DNA of 64,000 nucleotides, taken from assembly GCA_023374025.1 (NCBI GenBank), contig SIJG01000028.1, positions 628,678-692,677 on the forward strand. Reading direction: 5' to 3'. Under the pieces are notes generated by a model, which saw only the letters and a list, made by a program, of their open reading frames with translations, was not told the DNA's origin and did not search any database. This document shows positions 12,190 through 23,720 of the stretch, piece by piece. The position numbers and the translations under genes were made by a program. Source of the stretch: Heterodera schachtii. Taxonomy: Eukaryota; Nematoda; Chromadorea; Rhabditida; Heteroderidae. The first letter of the stretch is position 1. Each line of letters opens with the position of its first letter.

Positions 12190-13034
12190 TCAATTTTTGT
12201 CTGAATTTTGTATTTTTCATTTTTTATCATTTTTTAAAGTCATTATCATGAAAAATAAAATATTTAATCGATTTCCGAAATTAAATTAATAAATTTTATA
12301 TTATTCAAAATAAGTAATTAAAATTTAATCAATTAAGTAATTATAGTCGATTTTTTAACCGAGCGTTTCTATAAAGATGGAAATTGAAAACCCCGACTGA
12401 TTGATCATGCTCGAATCCGATATTTCCATGCTCCCGAACAATCTGCCAGTGGAAAATCTGTCATTTGGACAATCCTTTAGTAAATAATTCGTCAGTAAAG
12501 ACTGCGTCAATCAATCCGTCTTGAGGACAATTTTCGCCAGTTAATTTATGCATTAGTCAACGATTGATAGTTTAATGGGCTGTCACAAACACTTCGGTGT
12601 GAATCATTTCTGCTGTGAATTTTTTAATTTTGATGTTATAGCCACAAAAATTACTGAAATGTGTGTAATCATTTTCATTTTATTTATTATGGCTTACAAA
12701 TTTAATCAGTTATTATTTTTACTATTGTGTAAAAAGAGGTGGGTGCTGTTATTTTACAGAAAACTAAAATATTGTGGGGATTTCGTGCCTAATTTCACTA
12801 ATCAATTAATTCGACAATAATTAATTGCAACAGTTAAATTCGGTTAAATCTTTTTAAAAAAGAGAAAGATCATTTCACCACTATAACGTAATGAGTTCTT
12901 TTCTTTACCTAGACTAGACTGGCACAGGACCAGATTCTGCTTGGTTTATCTGCTGCGACTTATACGCTTGCTTTAATAATTAATTTTAGAAAAATACAAA
13001 TTTTTATAATTATTATTGTTTTTTCTTATCTCAG
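12190..13034 (+). other. Gap after the SPRY gene; no firm exon
   Basis: A few short open stretches (for example 12420-12480 and 12500-12567, the latter ending FRQLIYALVND then stop) look weakly protein-like but have no clear splice borders. They could be a decayed C-terminal part of a RanBP9-like gene. I cannot support a gene here. Confidence 0.3.
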
Positions 13035-16000
13035 TGCGCACAAAACCGAACATTGGTACAAATGAGCCAATAAAGGTAAGAACAAAGTTAAATCTTAATA
13101 TTGAAATTATAATTAAAAAGAAAAACCATTATTAATATAAGAAAAATTTAGATTCATCTTGATTTTGTGCCTCTACCATCCATTGAATGCAATTGGGTTG
13201 TTGGAAGTTGCAGAGCACGAAGTGCTCATTTGGCAATGAACGAAATTGGAGAAATCAACTTTATTGTAAGTTTAAAAGAGAATATTAAAACGTCTGTATA
13301 TGATAAAAAGAGAGCAAAATATGGATAAAAATCCAAAATATGGGATTATACTATGGACAAAATATGTGCAAAAACGCTGGAATTTAGTTAAAATTGAAAA
13401 ATAAGGATAAAAATAATATAGTAGTTTAATTTTAAACTTTTTTATTTTATAAAAATAATAAAAAATATATCGTAAAACTCAATCTCTTAAATTTATTCTA
13501 AAATTGCTCATCTTGAAATTTTTTTCAACCTTCTACTACTAGCAAAAATTTTGCTTTTGCATTTTTGCCTAATTTCTTTAGCATTTTAACAGTTGTTTGT
13601 GTATCAACGGAAAATATATTTGTCAAATTCCAAGAAAAAATCAATCTCTTTTATTAACTTTTCTTTCTGGTGTTCATATCTAATTCATTATTTTCTATAA
13701 AGACTTATTTTATGACACAAAAATATTTTTATTTTCGTCGATTGTTAAATGCGCTAAATCATAAAAAATAGCACAGCAATTTTTTATTTAAAACTGAATT
13801 TAATATGGAATATAAAGTGACTCGATAATTAATAAAATTAATTAAGATGTCGATCAGCTCCAACCCGCCAGGAGGATCGACATTCCACTGCTTCCCAACT
13901 GAATTTACATTGGAAGAATGTTTACACTAAATGGATATAAAATTGATAAGAAATGTGATAGGGAGTATAACAGATAAAAGGGAGATAAATATTTTACATT
14001 AATATTAATAACATGCTTTTGCAGCTGGCATTATATTTGAAAAACAAAAACATGGAGGTACTGAAGGCGGCTACACAGATATGCAGCAGGCACGTCGTAT
14101 GGCGCTGCAGAGAATGATTTTGAAGACCAATTTTTGTGATTAATATTGTATGAATTTCTCACACTAATTCGAATCATTTTTTCAGTTTTCAAAATCTGAT
14201 GATTAAAATTTTAAGAAATTGCGTTAAAATTTTTTTCAATAATATACGAGAAATGGAATTGTTTTATTTTTTCAAATGCCCATAATGATATATTTATTAA
14301 AAATAGAAGGATATTGCAACGTTACACTGATGATAGTGGTATGGAATAATAAATAAACAATAAAAAATAATTGTGAGAAATAGTGGTCCAAAATGCCATT
14401 GCCAACCTACCAATTGTTTGCTGCTACGGTTATTTTGAGGTCAAAATAATCGAATGCCGGTAAATGTAATTAATTTTTTTTTCAATTTTAATTACTTAAC
14501 AGAGACATTGGAATTGGACTTTCAAAAAGACAGATCAGGTCAGATGAGCCCGTCTACATTTTTATTTACCGGTCAAATGGAAATAAATTTCCATTATATG
14601 TACCAGGCGATATTATAGGATGCGGTCTTCAAAAAGACCGTAAAACTACTTGAGAGGGGTTTTCTGTTGCCTCACGACATCGAAAAGTAATATAAAAAAC
14701 ATATAAAAATTTATTCGCGACATTTTTTTCCAAAAAATTGAAAAAATTTTGAAATTAAATTTAAATAATAATTTCTTCAATTCAACGATTTGCCGTTGAA
14801 TTTCACAGGCAATGCTTTTGCTTATTTTCGCGCCTCCCAATGTTTTGCTTTTTTTAAAACGCATCGCCAATTGGTGGAAAGTAACGGACAACCAAATAAA
14901 GAATAAAATATTTTCTGAATCACTGACTTTAATTCTAATTCTTGAATTTCTGATGAAAATGCAAAAAAAAATTTGCGCAGTGCATCGCTGTAATAAATAA
15001 ATCCATTTATAAGAATTTCAACGCATTTCAACTCTGATAATTCTAATTGAAGAAATCAACTATTTAGCGCATAATATGCAAGAGAATCATATTATTCTCG
15101 GCATTTTACCCCGCTGGCGACTACCGGCACCACCGACCCCCAAAATTCTTCTAAAATTTTAGAATCGAAAAGACGGGAGTGGTAGGGGGCGGGGTGTGGG
15201 GGGGTAGCTTCGTAAAAGCGGAGGGTGACCTTCCTAACAAGGGAGGCAGAATAAAAAAGAAATTGAATCGCAAGCAAAGTGGAAAAGGAGAAAAATTTTG
15301 AAAATTCATTTTTCTTAAACAAATTTCATTTAATTCAACAAATTTTCCCCGGCGGAGGAATACCGAAATATTAGAGAAAATATAAAAATTGGCGAAAATA
15401 ATTATATGTTTTATACCTTAATATTAATAACATATTTTTGCAGCTGGGATAATATTTGAGCAACAACAAAATGGTGGTACTGAAGGCGGCTACACAGATA
15501 TGCTGCAGGCACGGTGTATGGCGCTGACCTATGTAAGTACACTGGACATTTTGGCGAATGAATCGGTTGGGGGCAAAAATTAATAAAAAGGGAACTAAAG
15601 CAGAGAATGATTTTGAAGAATCCAATATTCCGATCGGTCAGTCGGAAATTAATATAAACGATATATCATTGTATAGTACAAGTCCATTTATATTCAATTT
15701 TTAATTATAGCGGTGCATTCTGCATTCCGCCTCCTTCAAAAGTTACAGAGCCTCAAAAATCGTAATTTTAGTGCCTATGGGAGGGCTGTGCGTAACTGCA
15801 TTTTCAATTACGAAAATCCCTAATCCGTAATTACGGCGCTTTTCTCAATTATGGATTCCGTAATCCGTCATGACGGGGGTAAAAGGCCGTGTTTATTTTA
15901 CGAAACAATTAAAAAGATTTTCGTTTCTGTCATATTTTAAATAAAAGCATTAATATTTGTCAAAAAAAGTTCAAAAAATTTTATGCAGTGACTTGTAAAA

Positions 16001-18338
16001 GAATTTTTAAAAAATCGATTAGGTATGGGGATGCATTTTACTTTTTTATTTATCTTTTTCAGACGAAATTATATATTTTTTAAGGTATAAAAATCAATAT
16101 AAAAATCAATTCTTTTTTAATTTTCAGGGTTAATTTTATGAAAATTACGGATCATTAAAGTCGGATTTATGTTCTAATTTCCAAAATGTGAAAAAAAGAG
16201 GCGAAGAAAAAAGGGATGCACTATTTTCAGGCAATTGTCTTAAATAAGAAAATTATAAAGAATAAGTCAGATTCTTAATTGTTAAGAAATAAAAATATGG
16301 GTAGCCCTTTAAATAAAAATTGAAAAATTGTTTTATAAAAAAAATTTTGCAAGAAATCGTCTCGAATACGCCCAGCCCTGGCCTATAGAATTATTTTCAA
16401 TTTTTTTTCACTTTATAAAGAGTTTTCTCTATTTATTTCAATGACTGATTTTTATTCCTTTTAACAAAGAAAAATTTTGTTACTATATATTTTATATATA
16501 AAAATGTATTTCTCATTATTAATATGTTTGATTCAATTAAAATTTATGTATTTTCACTGTGGGTTTGAACCCGGACCTCTAAAAATACAAATTAACCAAC
16601 TGACCAACCAATTTTGGTCTATCTCCTTGCATCTCTGCAGTCGGGAAAGGTCCTCAAGCACTTAAACTTAGGTATTTGCGGCTCTGTAACTTTTGATGCA
16701 GACAAAATTCACTGCTAAAATTAAAATTTCACAATAGAAAACGACTATGTTCTATCCACTGGTATATCATTTATATGCATTTTCCAGACTGACAGCTTGG
16801 TATGTTCCTTTGATAAAAAAATTCAGAATTAAAAAATAGAGCAAAAAAACTATGCAAAATGTAAATAGAGAGTTAATTGATTTTAGAAAACTTAATTTTG
16901 ACAGATCACTTTGAAAAAGCACCCCAATTGGCGCAAAGCAAAGCGCATGAATTTTACGGAAGATAATTTGGATGCGGACACAAACAATAAAATTGAAGCT
17001 TTGCTCGATGAACGTTTCTGCGCAGTAAAATTAGTAATGTCCAGAAAAGAAGTGATCGAAGCAATAAAAATGGTCTAATAATAATTAATAATTTTAAAAT
17101 TGAAAAGAATTTATTTTCTCTGGAATTAAAAAAGTTATATAAGTATTAATCCAATTTTACTAAATTAAGGCCGCCAAAAAACTACTTGAGAGGGGTTTTC
17201 TATTGCCTCAAGACATTGAAAAGTAATATAATATTATAATATAATGTAAAAATATTTCAGAATCTTAACAATTATTCCAAAAAATTGTGACTTTTATATC
17301 TTATTTGGTTAAATTAAAAAAATTATTAAAATTTTATTCTTTATTTTTTTATTAACGATGTTAAATTCTTGAATAAAGTTGATGGATAGTTATTAAGAAT
17401 ATATATTAGAATAAAATTTTTATTAATATGAATAATAAGTAAAAATCATATTTAGGTATTTCCGACACTTGAAACTAGAAAAGAGAGAAGGAAAACAAGG
17501 CAAAGTTTGCAGCCCCGAGGAAACGTGTATGCAGGTAGGGTTAATAGTTTGGTTTAATCAGTGCTGGGCTTAATTACGGATTACGCAAATTACGGCCTTT
17601 TTGGGAATTTGGGTGTAAAATGATAAAAATTGTAGAAAAAAGCAACAAAACTAGCCAAATCAATATTGAAATATAATATTCTTAAAACCAATATCATCAA
17701 ATAATAAATGAATAAATTTTGCAGATAAATTTTTGAGAAAATTTTTCTTTCTTAAAGGTGTATTTTGAAAATTTAGGGTCGATTCTTAGGGATGTATTTT
17801 TCTGAAATTTTTGCGGTTGATTTTTAGGGGTGTATTTTTCGCTTTTATTACATTTTTGTTAATAAATTTTCAAAAATGTTAAAATAAGTTTTTTCAAAAT
17901 TAATATTCTGACAAAAAATAATTTTGGCCAAAATCTTTTACAAATTACATTCAAATTCAAATCTTCAAAATTCCGCCAGACTCGGCGCAATCTTTTCTAA
18001 TACATTTTAAATTGCTTTTAAATGGTTTATAGGATGTATTAAAATAGGAAATTATTAAAAAAAACTAAATCTTTGAAAATTCTTGATTACAGATTACGGA
18101 ATTCCGTAACTGAGAAAATCGCCATAATTACGGATTACGGATTTTGTAATTGAAAATACAGTTATACCCAGCCCTGGTTTATATGCTTTGCTCGAAAGGC
18201 ATTTACCACCAAATTAAATCTTAAAGAAATCATTTCTGTTATGCTTTTAAATATAAATTTTACACTGTTCAGATTGGTTGTGCAAACAACGCCAACAACG
18301 GTTCATCTTGTACTTGTTTTTTGCTCTATTCCATTATG
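13035..18338 (+). CDS. Unrecognised multi-exon gene, probably partly degenerate
   Basis: Nine exons have good borders: 13035-13075, 13152-13265, 13847-about 13924, 15444-15532, 15604-15636, 16905-17072, 17170-17222, 17456-17534, 18273-18338. Adjacent phases fit (for example GAA AA / G TAT), so a spliced message is plausible. The tested ATG at 13847 could be a start or just follow an aattaag acceptor. The product is soluble-looking with a basic middle (KHPNWRKAKRM), a helical LLERGFLLP segment and a Cys/Asn-rich end. No family recognised. Exon 15444-15532 has a second, collapsed copy at 14025-14143, where the following intron was lost imprecisely. The last exon is in phase with the broken GSL exon at 18520, so a fused transcript is possible. 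Confidence 0.4.
14025..14143 (+). pseudogene. Collapsed duplicate of the 15.4-kb exon
   Basis: The intron end (attaatattaataacat...ttttgcag) and exon match 15415-15520 closely: both encode GIIFE..., GGTEGGYTDM and QAR-MAL. After GCGCTG the copy jumps straight into CAGAGAATGATTTTGAAGA. That sequence lies after a 65-base intron in the 15.4-kb copy. The exon tail, donor and most of the intron are therefore deleted, but the intron's final CAG is kept. The reading frame ends at a TAA at 14141-14143. Confidence 0.7.
14503..14648 (+). pseudogene. SPRY exon fragment
   Basis: After a 'cttaacag' acceptor the frame reads RDIGIGLSKRQ ... YRSNGNKFP ... PGDIIGCGLQKDR, then stops. This corresponds to the fourth exon of the 9.75-12.19 kb SPRY gene (NIGIG ... 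GDIVGCGV), but with a shortened middle and no continuation into the IYTKNG strand. No flanking SPRY exons are present. Read as a relic of a duplicated SPRY gene. Confidence 0.7.
14640..14900 (+). pseudogene. Relic block: LLERGF exon plus GSL exon 4
   Basis: 14641-14688 repeats the 17170-17222 exon (aaactacttgagaggggttt, then gaaaagtaatat), directly abutting the SPRY fragment. After 'ttcacag', 14809 to about 14900 repeats exon 4 of the glutathione synthetase-like gene (gcaatgcttttgct ... cgcatcgccaattgg) with deletions that destroy the frame. The order LLERGF exon then GSL exon 4 is the same as at 17.2-18.6 kb. Confidence 0.75.
15783..16380. mobile_element. Non-autonomous element with (C)AGGGCTG-type ends
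   Basis: It starts 'agggctgtgcgtaactgc' and ends 'cgcccagccctgg'. The ends contain palindromic 'cgtaattacgg' and 'ggattccgtaatccg' motifs. Similar ends occur at 17564-18178 and, in a short form, at 51752-51891. No coding potential. The family assignment (possibly hAT-like MITE) is inference. Confidence 0.5.
17564..18178. mobile_element. Second element with 'attacgg' palindromic ends
   Basis: It begins 'cagtgctgggcttaattacg' and ends 'acccagccctgg'. The interior carries 'gtgtattttgaaaatt' and 'gtcgattcttagggatgtat' motifs also found near 4680-4760 and 50200-50260. It lies in an intron of the unrecognised 13-18 kb gene, in the opposite orientation to 15783-16380. Confidence 0.5.
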
Positions 18339-18519
18339 GTAAAAATAACCGGTTTTCGTTCCCAACCGTTAAAATTTTGAACAAAAAACCTTAAAAAATC
18401 ATTCCTATTTTTTCAAAGTTTTCCCGGCTCTTTCTATTAACATCGCCATTCCAAAGGCAGCTTATTTTTTTTAAGATGTTCGATGAGACTCTGTTTTTCT
18501 TTATCAATTTCCCTTTCAG

Positions 18520-20000
18520 GCAATGCTTTTGCTGTATTTTTATGCCTCCCAAGATTTTGCTTTTTTTAAAGAAACGCATCGCCAATTGGTGGAAAGTAAC
18601 GGTTATTACGAGGAAGGCATTAAGCAATGTTTTGCCAAAGATCGGTAGGAAAATGCCGCCGAAAATTATATGTCAAATAATTCAACAATAATCAAAATAA
18701 TTTTTAAATAATTTAAAAAATAAATAGGGCATTAATTTTAAATTTAACAATGATTAGGTTAATGATTTTAATGGGAATATTTTATTTATTTAATTATTCA
18801 TTTTTAGAAGACTCCTCAATATGTATTTGCAATTGCTCATACAAAGAAAATGCAACAGGTAAATTGTTTAATAAAAAAAATGGTAATAACTATTAATATC
18901 CCATTTTCGAGGGGATGGAGGGGGGGGGGGGGCTAAAGTATTGGGGTGACGAGAGATCGGTTGGCCAAAAAAAAATTAAAATGCTGAATTAGGATTAATT
19001 CGATTTCAATTTTGATAGGTGTTCACAAAACCGGACATAGTGGAACGCTTCTTCCCGGATCCCAAAGAAGCCCATATTGTTGAAGCAATTCGTAAGGTCC
19101 GAGCAATGAGTTGGGCACTCGGAGACGACGAAAATGAAGCGGATGAAATTAAAAAGGCAAATTAAATATTAAAAAAATTAAATTATAATTTCAAATTTTG
19201 GCAGAAAGTGTTGAAAATCCACAAAACTATGTGCTGAAGACGAATGAATGTGGTACTCCTAATACGAGACTGTTCCTCAACGACGACATCCCCAAAAAGT
19301 TTGCACAAATGACACCCGCCGAGCACAATTACTTTTGTATCATGGAAAAATTGCGCCCGATGGTCATTAAGGTGTGAATTTTTTTCCAATTTAATAAATT
19401 TGACGAAAAAAGAGAATAATTCAATAAAAATGCCAAAATAAGCAGAAAAATAGGAAAACTTGCACGAAGCATTGAAAAATGTTTTTTATTGATAACGAAT
19501 TGAAAATCTTCTGTTTTGACTTCTTATGACGTGCTTTTTGGAAGTTTTTTTTTTTTGAAAAACACAATTTTTAATAATTTAAACAAAATGCTGTATACCA
19601 TATTTCCTATAATAGAGCCACCGGGGGTTCTATTTTTCAAGCCCCTCAAAAGGGGAGAGGGGAGCTCTAATTCAGGGGGACTATATTATAGGGGAGCTCC
19701 AATTCAGGGGGACTATATTGTAGGAAATACGGTAGATTTTAACAAAAAATGCATTTACATATTAACTGATCCCATTTTATTTTACAAAGAATCATTTTGG
19801 GCGCCCAAAAATTGGGTTCACTGCGAATCTCGACGTCACACCGGAGCTTGGCACCTATGATTGTCTGATCGGCAACACGATCACCGGCGAAGTGTCCTAT
19901 GTCTCCCGATTTGGGCATACGATGAAAAGCAAAACGGTGTGAGAACGGGGGCGGCATTATGAGAGGGAACAATGTGGCGGACACGCCTTACCTTGTCTAG
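18520..20000 (+). pseudogene. Glutathione synthetase-like pseudogene
   Basis: It matches exons 4, 9, 10, 11 and 12 of the intact GSL gene (50502-54340), at 18520-18644, 18808-18858, 19019-19156, 19205-19371 and 19790-20000. Exons 5-8 are missing. Lesions against the intact copy: exon 4 lacks 39 nt plus 10 nt (frameshift), exon 11 lacks 1 nt near its start (frameshift), and exon 12 lacks 2 nt and hits TGA at about 19939. The GC donor after exon 10 (AAG|gcaaat) is shared with the intact gene, so the non-canonical intron predates the duplication. Homology continues about 170 bp into the 3' flank. Any transcript could only give a truncated product. Confidence 0.9.
19593..19735. mobile_element. 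MITE inserted in an intron of the GSL pseudogene
   Basis: The termini 'taccatatttcctataat' and 'ttgtaggaaatacggta' form an inverted repeat. The core has GC-rich direct repeats (gggggactatatt twice, ggggagctc twice). It lies between pseudo-exons 11 and 12 and is absent from the same intron of the intact copy at 53692-54127. It therefore inserted after the duplication, or was lost from the other copy. Confidence 0.7.
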
Positions 20001-20518
20001 AAGAGGCAATGAGCACCCTACCGTATCGAACACAATTAACACCTTACCGTATACAACACATTTTCAAGCGAATACTGTATTTTGCAATTGATAATTTTTT
20101 TCACCCTTTTTTTCTCTTTCATGTGATCATTTAAATTTTCGAGCCTATCTTGACTTGTTTCTTTCCTATTTCGTTCCAACGATTGAAACATTATTTTTAT
20201 TTTTTCTAATTTTAATCATTTGTATACGGCTAAATTTTATCTTACATTTAAAAATTTTCCTTAATTTGTTGCACAACAAATTAATGTTATAATAACATAG
20301 AATTTTTAGTCGAACTTTAATACGTAAATAAACATCCACCTTGTCTATTTTTTAGTCGAAGCACAAAAACTTTATTTTCAAAAATCAAAAAAATAATTTT
20401 TAAGAAATAAAATTAATTTATGAATCTATAAAAAGAATCAATAAAATCATTGGTTAATCACATATATCTGTCAAGTAAAAGCAAAAAATTGAAGAATTTT
20501 TATATAGAAATATTTTAA

Positions 20519-21223
20519 ATGCATTTAAACATTTTTATTCCATTTTTATCTCTATTTCTTATTTTTAATGGTTGTCAGGCAAAAGAACTGAAAATTTGTG
20601 TCAAATATGAGAAAACAGTGCCAATGCGCGAAACGCAAATTAATTTAACTGCAATTAGAGTGAATAATAAAAATGAATACCGAAATATTAAAGAAAATAT
20701 AAAAATTGGCGAATGTTTTGACATTTCCATCCCTCAGCAGGAAAATTGTAAAACGCAAAAAATAACTTTTCTTTTTACAATTTATGTCAAACCATTGGAA
20801 AATGAGTACCAACCGCCGGCGGATGACCATGACGAAAACCCATCCGATAACGGGCCGTATGAAAACCGAATTTTAGACATCAAAATGGACGACATTCGGA
20901 CAATGGTCCGACGCAACAATTTTGTGATCCACGAGCCTAATATGTCAATGGTGTACACGTTCAATTTGGGCAAAATCGATCCGCCAGGGCTTTTGTGGAA
21001 GCGCAAAATTTTTGTTTTGCCGGAGAATGATTTGGGCAATTACCATGCCTTTTTGTATGCCGTTGCCTACAAAAATCAACGGACTCAGGACAATTTGAAT
21101 AATAAAATTAGGATGAAACTGTTGGGATATGCGCCATTTGTGAAAATTGACAATGAAATAGCGCCCACCATGCAAACGGATGACAAAAGGGTGGAAATAA
21201 TTTTTAAAATCCAGGAAAATTAG
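20519..21223 (+). CDS. Novel secreted protein, single exon
   Basis: A 234-residue ORF from a true ATG to TAG, with an AATAAA about 5 bases after the stop. The N-terminus has a hydrophobic run (about residues 3-16) and a plausible signal-peptidase site after the CQA residues. The rest is hydrophilic, with beta-rich patterning, a DDHDENPSDN acidic linker near residue 100, and four further cysteines that could pair. No known domain is recognised. The 'ttaatggttgtcag' just before the mature part could act as an acceptor, so a hidden intron would remove the signal peptide; I think this less likely because no donor is obvious. Secreted pioneer proteins are a typical class of cyst nematode effector candidates, but nothing here proves that role. 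Confidence 0.75.
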   Translation: MHLNIFIPFLSLFLIFNGCQAKELKICVKYEKTVPMRETQINLTAIRVNNKNEYRNIKENIKIGECFDISIPQQENCKTQKITFLFTIYVKPLENEYQPPADDHDENPSDNGPYENRILDIKMDDIRTMVRRNNFVIHEPNMSMVYTFNLGKIDPPGLLWKRKIFVLPENDLGNYHAFLYAVAYKNQRTQDNLNNKIRMKLLGYAPFVKIDNEIAPTMQTDDKRVEIIFKIQEN

Positions 21224-21997
21224 TGGCCAATAAATGGGAGGAGCACAAATTAAATGGATATTTATTGGTTTTAAAAAAATAAAAGCAAAAAGTAATAAAA
21301 TTTTTAATTGAAACATTTTTCACATTCAATAATTTTTGGTGCATAAATTTCTTTGACTAAAATATTTACACTTAAAATATTAATGCAAATAAAACTAATA
21401 TTTATTCATTTTTATAATTTTCAGCTTAATGAATACCAATTAACAATACCAATTGATGCGTGCAATCTGTTCAAACAATACATTTTGAGCTTAAATTTGG
21501 TTATTTATTCTTATGAAAAGGTCAATTATTAGTATTTACATAATCACAGAAAGCGGCCGAGGACACAGAAGGAGTTACCCAAACAATCCATAAAATTTGG
21601 GTTCTTAAGCAATTTTACGGGATTCGACAACCAAAAAGCATAATTAATACACGGTTTTTAGTTCAAAAAAAATCGCATTAAGTCAGAAAATCGTGGCTAA
21701 AAATTGCAAAAAAAAAAAAAATGACAAAAATTATCTAAACTGAATTTTTTTTTTTTTTACAAAAATGCTAAAACATTACTTCATTAATTCACCTGCTTGT
21801 TATTTTAAGAATTTTTCATCAAAGTTTTAAATCTTCAATCTTGCAATAAAAAAAAAATTTACTTCAAGAAAAATTTTCGATGTTTTTTCTCGATTTCTTA
21901 TCGTATTTTTGTCCATTCCTCTACTGTTGAAATCAGATAAAAAAAACACCAATTTCCTGTTAGCATTTAGAACAACAATTATGATGAAACGCTTGAT

Positions 21998-22901
21998 ATG
22001 AAAAATGCTATTCATACAAATGAATGTCCAATTTGCCTTGAAACATTAAATAGTGAAAAACAAACAATGCAATTACATGATGATTATCAAGTTTAATTAC
22101 CAATTAATAATTGTCCAATTAATTAATTAATTAATTATTAATGAGCCTTTTAGCATATTTTTCACAATGATTGTATCATCAAATGGTAATACATACATAA
22201 AAAATTTGATCAAAAACAAATGCATGTGAATTTTAGGGTTAAACAACAACAACTATTTCGTTGCCCTCTTTGTAACAGAGAAGCAAAATTCATAAAGGTA
22301 CAATCAAATATGGAAAAATTTAATTAGTCGCGTAATTATAGACGAATTTTTTTTAATTGTTTTACAAAAAATGCAAATAAAAAGTTAATAACAATTTGTT
22401 ACCTTTCATCGGTTTTAGAATGCTCAAGTTAAAGTGTCGTTTGATGTGTCCAATGAAATTTCACCTCCATTTTTTTACATGGACCCATTGGCCCATTTAT
22501 TTCGATTAGCAAATGGCCAAACGGCGGACGATGGCCAATTTAAAATAAACCAAGCGAAACTTCTTTTAAAGCAGTTCATTGATCAGATTATGACTTCTGG
22601 CGAGGAACAGTTAAAGCGAATGGTTTCAGAAGCTGACTTTTTGAATATTAAATTTATTTCTGGGCAAAAATTGTTCGAAATTGGCCCAAACGGACTGCAC
22701 GAGAACAAAACAGTAAACAAAATTCAAAAGGAACTCGAAAATATGCTTTATAGCAAAGAAAATGTCTCGGCTATTACCATTAAGAACACTGTAACAATGT
22801 TTGAAATAATTGGAAAAATTCGCAATTTGAATGTATCGGCACAATCCTTTTTAGACGGCATGCAGCACATTACAATGGAAAAAGCATTGGAGGAATTTTA
22901 A
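21998..22901 (+). CDS. RING-type zinc finger protein
   Basis: Four exons (21998-22090, 22154-22185, 22237-22297, 22419-22901) join in phase, giving 222 residues from the ATG. The RING reads C10-x2-C13, H32-x2-H35-x2-C38, a Trp at 42 (the usual E2-contact position), and C51-x2-C54. The expected third ligand, a Cys two residues before H32, is absent. His27 is the nearest candidate, so the first zinc site is unusual. Intron 1 has a weak gtttaa donor, so a small modelling error there could hide the cysteine. The remaining 160 residues are helical and charged with no known domain. Probable role is an E3 ubiquitin ligase. No signal peptide. Confidence 0.75.
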
Positions 22902-23172
22902 TTTGCTTCTATGGCTTTGCCTCTTTTGCATTCATATGTTAATTACACCAAATTAAAACCATGCTAAACTGTTTTCAATTTTGGTTAAATTCTTTATTTA
23001 TTTTTGGTGTTATTTTTTGAAAAAAAGTTCCATGATTTGAGGATTATGTTTTGAAAAATTGGAAGATCACTTCATTGATATAATTTTACAACCTCTCTTA
23101 AAAGTAGTTTTCAAATTTGAAGGCTTCTACTTTTACATAATAAGAAAATTCGAAAAAAGTATCAAAAAGTAA
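22902..23172. other. Intergenic, nothing recognised
   Basis: AT-rich spacer between the RING gene and a tRNA. AATTAAA-like sequences near 22950 could serve polyadenylation. No exon or repeat was seen. Confidence 0.4.
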
Positions 23173-23244
23173 GCCCCGTAGGGGTCTCGATCCCCTGGCC
23201 TTGAGATTAAAAGTCTCACGCTCTACCAACTGAGCTAACGAGGC
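23173..23244 (-). tRNA. tRNA-Lys (anticodon UUU)
   Basis: On the minus strand the 72-nt gene has a full 7-bp acceptor stem (GCCTCGT with ACGGGGC, one T-G pair). It has a D-arm with TTAGCTCAGTTGG (box A), an anticodon loop CTTTTAA in a GAGA stem, and a T-arm with GGGGATCGAGACCCC (box B). A run of five T follows as Pol III terminator. No intron. Confidence 0.97.
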
Positions 23245-23720
23245 AACGAAATTATAATTTTTTTAATAAATTAAGATTTTCTTTAATTGGTTAACAAATG
23301 TAGGAAATATATATTCTTTATTCATGTTTAAATCTATTCAAATGCAGTAAAAGTGGATTGTTAAAGAAGCAATGAAGCAATAAGCTCTTCTTTTAACCAA
23401 AAAGAATAATTAAAAAATTTCTTTTTTCATTTAATAAAAATTTTTAAACAAAAATTCTTAGAAAATAAGCACCAAACGAATGAAAATAAGCAATTTAAAA
23501 ATAAAAATTAATTTTATTTATTAAAAACTATGTTTCAATTAGAAAATTAAATTTCTTTTTCTTAAAATAAAACAAATAAAGAAAATATACCTTTTTTATT
23601 CAATTAATAAATTGTTTAACAACAAAGATAAATGAAAGACAGCAATTTACTATAAATTTATTCAACAGAATCGCTTTATGTCTTCTTTTCTTTTCTTCGC
23701 TTTTCCCCTTCACTTTTCGT

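Noticed and set aside
12420..12570. CRA/CTLH-like tail for the SPRY gene
   Set aside because: Short open pieces are suggestive but have no matching splice sites, and the SPRY gene already has a stop at 12187-12189.
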